Shown here: positions 34,228-40,894 of the stretch, piece after piece | Position numbering within the stretch: position 1 is the stretch's first letter | Layout of the letters: each line of letters starts with the position of its first letter | DNA from: Symbiodinium natans | Taxonomy: Eukaryota; Sar; Dinophyceae; Suessiales; Symbiodiniaceae | Direction of reading: 5' to 3' | Length of the DNA stretch: 64,000 nucleotides | NCBI GenBank assembly: GCA_905221605.1 | Contig: CAJNDS010001225.1 | Span: 722,069-786,068 of the forward strand | Position numbers and translations under genes: made by a program | Notes under the pieces: generated by a model | Database searches by the model: none | The model's input: only the letters and a program-made list of their open reading frames with translations | What the model was told of the DNA's origin: nothing

Positions 34228-35388
34228 CATCGGGAGTAGGACACCACCAAAAACACCCTAAACTCTCCAAAAACAAACACCCGAAAAAAAAACTGAAAAA
34301 ACACCCGAAAAAAAACACCCGAAACGTCCACCCTCAGTCCTGACGACAGGCCCTGCAGGTGCGAGGTGACATTCCGACCAAACACCGCCTTGGCCATGGA
34401 ACCTCCCCAAAGCAGGAAGCCCAACGAGTCGAGCTGGGAAGACCGCAGCGCTGGGAAGTTCAAGATCGGAGGATACATGCCAGGATTCCTCTACTCCCCT
34501 TAGAACCTTAATACAAAAAAATGATATCTTTAATAGCCTCTTGGACTTTATATAAACAAAAATGCAAAAAAGAATTCCCAAAAAGGATATAGATTCAGCT
34601 CATGGCCATCCCTAGGCAGGGCTGGATTCGACGCGTTCGTGTCGCCAGCTCCCTGCGGAACCTCCTGAACGAAGACCGCGGCGCAGCTCTGGAGGTACGT
34701 CTTCAAGGAGGTGTGGAAGGAGATCCTATACTCGCCTTAGAACCTTAATTAAAAACGTTTTTTGTTTAATATCCTCCTGGGTTTTAGATGAACAAAAATA
34801 AGAAAAATATTTCCCAAGGGGGATAGAGGATCACCCGCGCTTGCTCCTGCACTTCCCAAGAAATGTTCATGCACTCGAAAGGCCCCAGGTTGTCTTCTCC
34901 TCTGTATCGTCGCAGCCGCTTTTGTTGCAGGGCGGCGGAGTGGTGCCAAGATCCATGTGCAAACAGACGCAGCGGTGCGCTTTCCAGCCAGGTGCTCCCC
35001 GCAACGCGAACGACGAAGGAGGCATCCTCCTGGAAGGGCACGCACTACCCTACTAATTGCTTAATAACCCCCTAAAAAGGGGTAATGTAGGGATCTTTTT
35101 TTATTCTTTTGGGGTTCTTAAGAACAAGCGTGCAAACTCTGCCATCGCTGCAAGCTCTTATTCGGGCGGTTTACGAAGATACGGAGCCCCTAAAGTAGAT
35201 CCCTGTGTAGTCGGATTCCCTTATGCCTTGACATAAGCAGCCCAAGAAGGTACCCCCTACTTTCGGAAATCCCCATTCTGCTGGGCCTGCAAGGATATGT
35301 CGAGGTCACAGGGGGCCTCGCGTTGCAAGCCAGCGGGAAACACAACCTGAACCAGCAGGCAGACACAGCAGCAGCGTGCGGACGTCAT
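24683..35388 (-). CDS. secreted TIM-barrel glycosidase-like protein, about 23 exons
   Basis: Start: ATG at 35388 opens a signal-peptide-like MTSARCCCVCLLVQVVFPAG. In order, the exons give an N-terminal beta-rich region (LFDSSRATLVVSPMDNFKNS, SSEVMALPQGFQHRT), then YWTDNGAYYYGDQWH, VHVWQLDDWWYPG, NAYTEHFRFINGS, SFEHDFLNFNFLAVPHLRQ, WLQAMDAAAAYRMVPMQM, SDLLVSLELLATTNYRASD and LIATLSTGPVALADKAYET, ending in a beta-rich C-terminal part with a stop at 24683. The alternation of WTDNG, LDDWW and HDFL motifs on successive strands resembles barrel glycosidases distantly related to raffinose-synthase/alpha-galactosidase enzymes. Acidic residues in those motifs are candidate catalytic or binding residues, but substrate and activity are unknown. 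The last nine exons and exons at 34.3-34.8 kb join exactly in frame; boundaries at 28-34 kb are approximate. Introns hold arrays, MITEs and a GC-rich inverted-repeat element. Confidence 0.8.
25713..25967 (-). other. 255-base telomeric intron, GC-AG, 8-base duplication
   Basis: GAGGCCAG (gene sense) occurs at both borders (plus-strand CTGGCCTC at 25963-25970 and 25708-25715). In gene sense the intron begins GCCAGTAACCCTAAACCC, continues as about 170 bases of CCCTAAA units, and ends with about 70 bases of unique sequence to CCCCTGAG. Splicing restores frame. Confidence 0.85.
25968..26593 (-). CDS. glycosidase-like gene exons 17-19
   Basis: Exons 26514-26593 (80 bases), 26216-26326 (111) and 25968-26075 (108) encode FALNLRPSKDSFWS, LIATLSTGPVALADKAYET and NRTLLLRCMRPDGLLLQPDK. 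The introns 26327-26513 and 26076-26215 are GA-AG with AGGAAACT and GAGAC repeated at their borders. The joined frame is open. Confidence 0.85.
26327..26513 (-). mobile_element. MITE family C introner, 187 bases, GA-AG, 8-base duplication
   Basis: AGGAAACT occurs at both edges. The interior carries TAGGGAATGAGGGA and TCCCTCCTTCCCTA inverted ends and a three-unit TTTAGGG tract at one end. Splicing restores frame. Confidence 0.85.
26594..26845 (-). mobile_element. MITE family C introner with internal TTTGGGG array (GA-AG)
   Basis: The element 26600-26838 has inverted ends CTGGTTCTTAGTAGGGA and TCCCTACTAAGAACCAG. It forms the whole 252-base intron with GA-AG borders. A TTTGGGG/TTTAGGG array (about 26630-26772) replaces the left interior. 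Confidence 0.85.
26846..27500 (-). CDS. glycosidase-like gene exons 14-16
   Basis: Exon about 27426-27500 (WLQAMDAAAAYRMVPMQM), exon 26971-27045 (SDLLVSLELLATTNYRAS) and exon 26846-26884 (DYASQANFDIGG). The introns 27046-27425 and 26885-26970 are GT-AG; lengths and phases agree exactly. The 86-base intron is wholly degenerate telomeric sequence with GTGAC at both splice edges. Confidence 0.8.
26885..26970 (-). other. 86-base telomeric intron (GT-AG)
   Basis: Gene sense starts GTGACTTAGTAG, runs through decayed TTTAGGG units and ends AACCAAG before GTGACGAC. GTGAC is therefore present at both ends, like a target duplication. Frame is restored exactly. Confidence 0.8.
27046..27425 (-). other. 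composite intron: telomeric array + MITE C + MITE B with array inside
   Basis: A GT-AG intron of 380 bases containing TTTAGGG units (about 27060-27110), MITE family C (27112-27244) and MITE family B (27244-27420). A CCCTAAA array (about 27322-27407) is inserted in the MITE B copy just before its right end, GAACCTCCAGTA. Confidence 0.85.
27515..27660 (+). repeat. (TTTAGGG)n array
   Basis: Telomeric array filling the intron between two exons of the glycosidase-like gene. Confidence 0.9.
27663..28440 (-). CDS. glycosidase-like gene exons (LGKPWLL, NAYTEHFRF, FEHDFLNFNF)
   Basis: Open minus segments at about 28375-28440, 27915-28020 (AYTEHFRFINGS, EALAFYRMLFDFG) and 27663-27775 (SFEHDFLNFNFLAVPHLRQT). 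The intervening intron at about 27780-27910 contains an inverted repeat (TTTTTGGGGTTTCTAG and CCCCAAAAAG), perhaps another introner. Confidence 0.65.
28044..28110. mobile_element. MITE family D copy (67 bases)
   Basis: Ends CTTAGGGTAGTTACAT and GAAACTACCCTAAG are inverted repeats. It lies just upstream (gene sense) of the NAYTEHFRF exon. Confidence 0.7.
28740..28995 (+). repeat. (TTTAGGG)n array, 250 bases
   Basis: Long regular array, intronic to the glycosidase-like gene. Confidence 0.95.
29000..29850. other. 850-base non-repeat stretch, probably intronic, with several open frames
   Basis: Overlapping open frames occur on both strands (up to 151 codons on minus). None continues the glycosidase-like protein convincingly, so an exon may be hidden here or the stretch is intronic. 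It contains a G-rich tract at about 29683-29700. Confidence 0.4.
29905..29985 (-). CDS. glycosidase-like gene exon (LDDWWYPG)
   Basis: The minus strand encodes VHVWQLDDWWYPGHPAVYVH. The paired Asp and Trp residues resemble an active-site strand of barrel glycosidases. Borders approximate. Confidence 0.7.
30010..30690 (+). repeat. arrays (TTTAGGG)n and GGGCTTA with islands, intronic
   Basis: TTTAGGG array about 30035-30125, CCCTAAA about 30285-30330, TTTAGGG about 30450-30530 and GGGCTTA about 30610-30680. The islands between show no assignable exon. Confidence 0.8.
31080..31270 (-). repeat. two (CCCTAAA)n arrays
   Basis: Arrays at 31083-31130 and 31208-31268 with an 80-base spacer, intronic. 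Confidence 0.9.
31285..32325 (-). CDS. glycosidase-like gene, middle exons
   Basis: Four open minus segments: about 32213-32325 (SSEVMALPQGFQHRTLMVAD), 31965-32040 (THEVVAVLFRAALRSSG), 31545-31620 (FGGLLRRAYGTTRPLMD) and 31290-31405 (SYWTDNGAYYYGDQWHESGG). They read as one conserved protein in this order. Splice borders are approximate. Confidence 0.65.
31621..31752 (+). repeat. GGGCTTA variant array
   Basis: Four TTTAGGG units and then about fourteen uniform GGGCTTA units, intronic. Confidence 0.95.
32325..32490 (+). repeat. (TTTAGGG)n array with TTTAAGG tail
   Basis: Regular array grading into TTTAAGG units. It directly adjoins the exon at about 32213-32325. Confidence 0.9.
32690..32812 (-). 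repeat. (CCCTAAA)n array
   Basis: Seventeen or so units, intronic. Confidence 0.95.
32880..33637. mobile_element. 758-base inverted-repeat element filled with GACGACGG minisatellite
   Basis: Terminal inverted repeats of 24 bases (32880-32903 and 33614-33637) match except at one base; they begin TTATCTAAGTTCTA. The interior has two arms of ACGACGGNGGG units that each switch to GTCGTCGCGCC, separated at about 33187-33287 by palindromes containing AAGGCCTAGTTTAAGCCC. Telomeric repeats abut both ends. It lies in an intron of the glycosidase-like gene. Arg/Asp-rich frames through it are artefacts. Confidence 0.85.
33800..33888 (-). repeat. (CCCTAAA)n array
   Basis: Telomeric array adjoining the exon that ends near 33893. 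Confidence 0.9.
33893..33995 (-). CDS. glycosidase-like gene exon (LFDSSRATLVV)
   Basis: Open minus-strand segment with ATLVVSPMDNFKNSVQLGL, flanked by arrays of opposite orientation. Exact borders not fixed. Confidence 0.65.
34022..34135 (+). repeat. (TTTAGGG)n array in glycosidase-like gene intron
   Basis: About 15 units, gene sense CCCTAAA. Confidence 0.9.
34197..34224 (+). repeat. poly-G tract
   Basis: About 28 consecutive G, next to AAACACCCGAAAAAA repeats, in an intron of the glycosidase-like gene. Confidence 0.97.
34330..35388 (-). CDS. glycosidase-like gene, 5' exons
   Basis: Signal-peptide exon (about 35265-35388); exon about 34833-35034 (VPFQEDASFVVRVAG, FECMNISWE); exon 34597-34725 (FHTSLKTYLQSCAAVFVQEV); exon about 34330-34488 (YPPILNFPALRSSQLDSLG). 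The introns 34726-34832 and 34489-34596 have GA-AG borders and each is one MITE family F copy. Removing them restores frame exactly, with the target duplications GATC and GAATC used once. Any exon between 35050 and 35265 is unresolved. Confidence 0.75.
34489..34596 (-). mobile_element. MITE family F introner, 108 bases, GA-AG
   Basis: GAATC is duplicated at both edges. The ends TATATCCTTTTTGGG and GGGGAGTAGAG match the copy 130 bases upstream. It forms the complete intron. Confidence 0.85.
34726..34832 (-). mobile_element. MITE family F introner, 107 bases, GA-AG
   Basis: GATC is duplicated at both edges. In gene sense the element starts CTCTATCCCCCTTGGG and ends GGCGAGTATAG, an imperfect inverted repeat. 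It forms the complete intron. Confidence 0.85.
35050..35123. mobile_element. MITE family E copy
   Basis: CTACTAATTGCTTAATAACC and TTTTGGGGTTCTTAAG are the family E ends (better copies near 38.57 and 44.54 kb). It lies in the 5' part of the glycosidase-like gene. Confidence 0.65.
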
Positions 35389-35399
35389 CAGCAGGAGGC

Positions 35400-35435
35400 T
35401 TGAGACTTGAGGCTTAAGGCTTGAGGCTTGAGGCT

Positions 35436-35474
<39 letters not shown>

Positions 35475-35480
35475 GCTTGA
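35400..35480 (+). repeat. TTGAGGC/TTGAGGG variant array
   Basis: About eleven units, directly upstream of the glycosidase-like start codon (minus gene). Confidence 0.9.
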
Positions 35481-35793
35481 GGGTTTTGGGTTTAGGGCAA
35501 AGGCTGTGAGGTGCTTTTCACCGGGACAGCTACATCTCCACATCGCATCGTACCCCATGGTTCTGCAGGGTACTAGTACGAAGTTGACAGCTCGTGCCGA
35601 TGTCCGGATTCAACCCTGGGCCCGAAACCCGAATATGCAAATGAAGATTGAGGTCGCCAACCGGGAGATTCAGGGATCAGTCACCAATGACGTGGGCGCG
35701 GGGTGTGCGGGGGGGACGGGAGGGGAGGAGGTTCCCAAAAAAGAAGCGCGCCCCGTAGGTCAGGGTCCTTTAATCAGGATTATCGTATTCTGA
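35470..35793 (+). CDS. open frame of 107 codons, function unknown
   Basis: A plus-strand ATG frame with balanced composition (SPGQLHLHIASYPMVLQGTS, NPNMQMKIEVANREIQGS). It lies upstream of, and divergent from, the glycosidase-like gene. The first codons derive from repeat sequence, so the true start, if any, is later. It could be an exon of a plus gene or chance. Confidence 0.3.
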
Positions 35794-36029
35794 GTTATGT
35801 TCGGGAGAGCCTTTTTTTTTGAGTTGCCCGTAACCCTAAACCCCTAAACCCTAAACCCTGTACCGTAAACCCTAAATCCTAAACCCTAAACCCTAAACCC
35901 GAAACCCTAAACCCTAAACCCTAAACCAAAGTGCTGGCAAGAGGGACATGCACCCGTTGGATCTTTCTGTGCCCGTGGGGGATCCCGATTTAGGAGACCT
36001 AGGGCTTGAAGGGCTTGTAGGACTTCTGA

Positions 36030-36147
36030 GATTTAGGGTTTAGGGTTTAGGGTTTAGGGTTTAGGGTTTGGGGTTTGGGGTTTAGGGTTTAGGGTTTAGG
36101 GTTTAGGGTTTAGGGTTTAGGGTTTAGGGTTTAGGGTTTAGGGTTTG
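36030..36147 (+). repeat. (TTTAGGG)n array
   Basis: Regular array with a few TTTGGGG units. Confidence 0.95.
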
Positions 36148-36184
36148 TGGCTTTAAGGTGAGAGGTCTCCCTTACACCCCCTAG

Positions 36185-36262
36185 ACAACCCAAGGTCCCT
36201 GATTCAGAACCCCTTTAAAAGGGTAGGGGACCATATTCAGGGACCATGTAACTACCCTTAGA
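36185..36262. mobile_element. MITE family D copy
   Basis: Contains CAGAACCCCTTTAAAAGGG and ends GGGACCATGTAACTACCCTTAG. Confidence 0.65.
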
Positions 36263-36544
36263 ATTTCGGCCAAAGAACGCGTTGAGGACCTCGTGAACGC
36301 CAAAGCCGTTTGAACAAAAAGGGATCAAGCAGAGAGTTGGGAGGACCAAGTGGACCTACTAGAGATAAGCGCTCAACCAAACACAAGAAACGCCCAGAAA
36401 CCCCAAAACCCCCTGAACTGCCCTTGTAAGCCCGAGAAGCCCTCTAAGCCCTATAACTAAACCCTGGCCCCGGCTCCCTCTTTTTTCTGGAGAGCTGGGG
36501 TCTGCGTCATCGAGACGCACCATGTGAACTCCCACGACTGAGGG

Positions 36545-36830
36545 CTAGGAGTTTGGGGTTTTTTTTGGTTTGTTAGGGGTTTTGGGAGTTTGGGTTTTTT
36601 TTGGTTTTTTAGGGTTTTGAGGGGGGTTTTGGGAGTTTGGGGTTTTGGGTGTTTTAGGGTTTTGGGGGTTTGGGAATTTTGGGTTTTTGGGGTTTTTAGG
36701 GTTTTGGGGGTTTGGGAATTTTGGGATTTTGGGGTTTTTAGGGTTTGGGAGCTTGGGAATTTCGGGCTTTTGGGGGTGTTTGGGGGTTTGGGGTTCTGGG
36801 GTTTCGGGCTCGATTTCGGATATAACAATG
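36545..36830 (+). repeat. TTTTGGGG / TTTGGGAATTTTGGG minisatellite
   Basis: G/T-rich repeats of 7-21 bases (GGGGTTTTTAGGGTTTTGGG). Gly/Phe/Val-rich and Pro/Lys/Thr-rich frames through it are artefacts. Confidence 0.9.
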
Positions 36831-37024
36831 TAGGGTTGAGGGTTTGGGGGGGGTTCGGCTATGGGGTTGGCAAGTCTTTTGGCCCCGCTCCCTAAACCCT
36901 AAACCCTATAGCATCCCCTATGCCTAAACTCTAAAAACCCTACACCCCTAAACCCTACAACCCCTAAGCCGCTAAACCCCTCAACTCTACACCCCTAAAC
37001 CCCTAAACCCCCAGAACCCCTAAG

Positions 37025-37140
37025 CCTTAGGCAGTCCATGGGATGATCTTCCGTTTCTGGACGAGCTCCCCGCGAAGGTCCGGCGTGCCTGAGGACAAGA
37101 AGATTTGGGCTGAGGTCAGAGGCATTGGCACCATTTAGGG
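37025..37140 (-). CDS. candidate exon, unknown product
   Basis: The minus strand is open and encodes TPDLRGELVQKRKIIPWTA after a splice-like CTTGTCCTCAG. Unidentified. Confidence 0.35.
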
Positions 37141-37312
37141 CCTTAGGGTTTAGGGTGTAGAGTTTAGGGCTTCTAGGGAAAAACGGGGGGCTTGTGGCCT
37201 AGACCCTAGACCCTAAACCCTAAACCCTACACCCTAAACCCCAAACCCTAAAATTTGGAACCTCGCGTTCCGAAGGAGATTTTTAGGATCTTGCACAGGC
37301 ACCGGGAGCCAG

Positions 37313-37425
37313 GTATAACTGCACTTATAACCCACCTATGAGCCACTTGAGTGCCCGAATAAGGTCATAGTTGGGTTGTAAGTACAATTATAATTGGGTT
37401 GATAAGTACTATGAACCTCCAAGTA
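37313..37425. mobile_element. MITE family B copy with GT-AG-like ends
   Basis: Shows GTATAACTGCACTTATAA at the left and ACTATGAACCTCCAAGTAG at the right. On plus it would be a GT...AG intron flanked by AG|GT. Confidence 0.65.
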
Positions 37426-37929
37426 GGTTGAGCTGAAGGCCTGCGAACTGGGGAAGTTGGGAAATGTGAGAGCCTGTTCAGGGTTGAGGGTTTACGTCGA
37501 GGGTTTAGGGGTTCAGGGTTTAGGGGTTTAGGGTTTAGGGTTGAGGGTTTAGGGTTTAGGGTTTAGGTTTAGGCTTTAGGGCCCGAAGCCCGAAGCCCTC
37601 AACACTCCTCAACCCCAACCCTGGGCACCTCACCCCTTTCTAGGAATTCCCCCCGCAAGCCTCGGACCTCTAAGGTTGTACCCTTGGGTTTCGGGACGCT
37701 TTTTGAAGATTCTGCCCAGGGGAATATAAAGGGCCGTATTCGGAGTGCATGAAGGGAAGGCTTTAGGGGCACCCTAAACCCTAAACCCTAAACCCCAAAA
37801 TCCCTAAACCCCAAAATCCCTAAACCCTAAACCCTAAACCCTAAACCCTAAACCCTAAACCCTGAACCCCAAAATCCCCTGATGGCAACCCGTGGTGGCA
37901 TCCGCGCCTTCGCGGGCCAGCCACACCTT

Positions 37930-38199
37930 ACTTGGAGGTTCATGGTACTTACTAACCAATTAGGGTTTAGGGTTTAGGGTTTAGGGTTTAGGGTTTAGGG
38001 TTTAGGGTTTAGGGTTTAGGGTTTAGGGTTTAGGGTTTAGGGTTTAGGGTTTAGGGTTTAGGGTCTAGGGTTTAGGGTTTAGGGTTGAGAACTGTACGTA
38101 TAACTGTACTTATAAGCCCCTGAAGCGCCCTAATATGGCTCTAAGTACAGTTATGAGTACAGATAACACTGGCTAATAAGTACCATGAACCTCCAAGTA
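37930..38199. mobile_element. MITE family B copy split by a 128-base telomeric array
   Basis: Inverted ends TACTTGGAGGTTCATGGTAC and GTACCATGAACCTCCAAGTA are perfect. The TTTAGGG array (about 37960-38088) interrupts the element after ACTAACCAAT; the element resumes with ACTGTACGTATAACTG. Uninterrupted relatives (23.4 and 53.7 kb) lack it. Confidence 0.9.
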
Positions 38200-38521
38200 A
38201 TGGAGGGTGGAAGCAAACCGAACCTCTAAACCCGGCACTCTCAAAGCTTTCTTGGGCTTTGAAGTTGCCGGGCTCAGGGTTTACGGGTTTCGCAGTGTAG
38301 GGGGAGGTGCGGGGGGGTTAGGGGGTTTTAGGCGGTGGTTTAGGGAGCTCCTTGAGCCCTAAACCCTAAACTCTAAACCCAAACCCTAAACCCTTGTCAG
38401 AAACCTCGTACGCAGAGGATTATACTACAATAATCCCCCCGAAACCCTCTTCTAATTCTTCAATGGCCCCCTACTTTAGGGTTATCTGACTAGGTCCACA
38501 ACTGATAGCAGATAGCAGATT

Positions 38522-38626
38522 CTACTATTTGCTTAAGAACCCCCAGAATATCGAAATAGTCTTCCTTATAAGGGCAATATAGGAATGATTATTCTTCTAT
38601 TTTTGGGGGGTTCTTAAGCAGATAGC
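38522..38626. mobile_element. MITE family E copy (105 bases)
   Basis: Inverted ends CTACTATTTGCTTAAGAACC and GGTTCTTAAGCAGATAG. Flanking AGCAGAT is repeated (about 38510 and 38622). Confidence 0.8.
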
Positions 38627-38904
38627 AGATTCAAGAAAACCCTGTCAGCTGTCTCTGCATTCTCCGCATGCTCGCCCGACACGAGAGTGTGTCATTTAGG
38701 GTTTAGGGTTTAGGGTTTAGGGTTTAGGGCTTAGAGCTTAGGGTTTAGGGTCTAGGGTTTAGGGTCATATAAGTGCTGGAGAAGCGCTGTGGGCTGCAGT
38801 TCCAGCAAGCAACGACGGATACTGAAGGGCTTGGAGAAAATCTACGTTGCTTCGATCCATGCGTGCGCTATAGGAATGTATGAGGATGTTCCCAGGGACT
38901 CCAA

Positions 38905-38985
38905 TACCCCTGAATTAAGGAATATTCCTTTACATATAGTTTGGTTCCTTGAATGGTTTAAGGAATATTCCTTAATTAAGGGTTC
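38905..38985. repeat. inverted repeats of AAGGAATATTCCTT
   Basis: AATTAAGGAATATTCCTTTA and TTAAGGAATATTCCTTAATT, each self-complementary, about 40 bases apart. Confidence 0.8.
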
Positions 38986-39003
38986 AAGGAGTATTCGAGT
39001 CTC

Positions 39004-39096
39004 TGATTTCCCCCTTCTTCTAACAGTCCTAAGAGGGACTATGAAAGGGGATACTAGATTCCCTATTGAGGACCGTTAGTACAAGGGGGAACATCC
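39004..39096. mobile_element. MITE family A copy (about 93 bases)
   Basis: GATTTCCCCCTTCTTCTAAC and GTTAGTACAAGGGGGAACATCC are inverted ends. The interior is uninterrupted and serves as the reference for the split copy near 19.4 kb. Confidence 0.85.
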
Positions 39097-39484
39097 ACAA
39101 TGAACGTATGGAATCCATACCCAGCCAGGCACCCCAGGTACTGAACAAGCAAGTCCAAAAGGCTGAGGTCCAAAGCGCAAGCGTGCCGCCCGCTGAAAGC
39201 TAACCCTAGACCCCAAAACTCCCTAAGCCCTCAACTCCCCAAAACCTGAGCACTCAAGACCCAACCCTCGCCTCTAAACCTTGTTGGACACATGCGTTTA
39301 CAAAACACAAAGAACAAAAGCGCACGTGCGCACACACACACACACGCACAAAAAAAAAAACACCAAAACACAAAAAAAAAACACCAAGAGACACACGCAC
39401 ACAAAAGGTTTACTATGAAAACCGAAGAAATAAGCAAATTAAATTACGAACGCAGCAAGGGGTTCTGCGATTCCCGGGCCCAGG

Positions 39485-40757
39485 TGCCACATCTTGAGCC
39501 GCTTCGGCCGGGCTCTGAGCGTGGGACCTCAGGTTGCTTCTGTTCTGTTTTGGGTTTGGGGTTTAGGGTTTAGGGTTTAGGGTTTAGGGTTTAGGGTTTA
39601 GGGTTTAGGGTTTAGGGTTTAGGGTTTAGGGTTTAGGGTTTAGGGTTCAGGGTTTAGGGTTTAGGGCCTTTAGGGTTTAGGCTTCAGGGTTCAGGGTTTA
39701 GGGTTTATATAGGGTTTAGGGTTTAGGGTTTAGGGGTTTGAGGCTCTTGAGGGTCTAGGGTTCATGTTTGAGGGTTTCGGGGTTTAGGGCGTAGGGTTTG
39801 AGGCTTAAGCTTAAGGCTTCGGGCTCAAGGTTTAAGATTTGGGCCCTAGCAAGGGCCTTGATGTTTGTTCCATGTGCATCCGCCGAGTATCATCTACATG
39901 CACATGTGTGTATATATATACACACACATACAAACGTTCGCACGTGTGTGCCTGCAAGCGTGCTTGCAAGCATGCGCGCGTGCGTGCATGCGTGCGTACG
40001 TGCGTGTGCCTGTGCGTGTGCGCGCGCGTGTACGTGTGCCTGTGCCTGTGCGTGTGCCTGTCCGTGAATGCATGCGCACGCGTGTGCGCGTGCGCGCGTG
40101 CGCGCGTGCGCGCGTGCGCGCGTGCGCGCGTGCGCGCGTGCGCCTGTGTTCAACGCCATGTACGTAGTGTATAGTGATGTGATAAACCCTGTTTTGTACA
40201 ACTAAGGCTGTGTAATTTTTGTGAATCATGTATGCTTGATTGTCTTTGTTCTTATTATCTTTCCAAAAGAACTCTCCTCATTTATACTTCTGTATTTTCC
40301 TATATTCTTGACCTATGTATACCTAGCTGTCCTATTCTTACTACCCGATAAAATCCAAAAGGCCGTGAAACCCTGAAACCCCTAAACCCGAAACCCTAAA
40401 CCCTAAACCCTGAAACCCTAAACCCCTAAACCCTAAACCCTAAACCCTAAACCCCTCAATAAACCCCTACACACCTAAACCCCTGAACCCTAAACCCTAA
40501 ACCCCTAAACCCTAAACCCTAAACCCTAAACCCCTAAACCCTAAACCCTAAACCCTTAAGGCCCGCACATGTCCTTGAACCACGGCCGCGATGCCGCGGT
40601 GTCGACCAGCCCAGGACAGCATCCGCCGACGAAGAGGCCCGCGTCCGCCTCGCAGCGCAGAGGGGGTAGGGTTTAGGGTTTAGGGTTTAGGGTTTTGGGT
40701 TTAGGGTTTAGGGTCTAAGGTCTAGGGTTGAGGGTTGAGGGTTGAGGGTTGAGGGTT

Positions 40758-40789
<32 letters not shown>

Positions 40790-40855
40790 GGTGGAGGGTT
40801 TTGGGTTGAGAGTTGAGGAATGAGGACTGAGGGTTGGGGGTTGAGAGTGGAGAGT

Positions 40856-40894
<39 letters not shown>

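Noticed and set aside
24683-35388. Assembly artefact (random joining of fragments by telomeric repeats)
   Set aside because: Exons on either side of arrays join in frame and in the order of one protein, so the arrangement is biological rather than chimeric, although exact array lengths may be mis-assembled.
36457-36895. Gly/Phe/Val-rich plus frame and Pro/Lys/Thr-rich minus frame over 100 codons
   Set aside because: Both derive from TTTTGGGG-type repeats.
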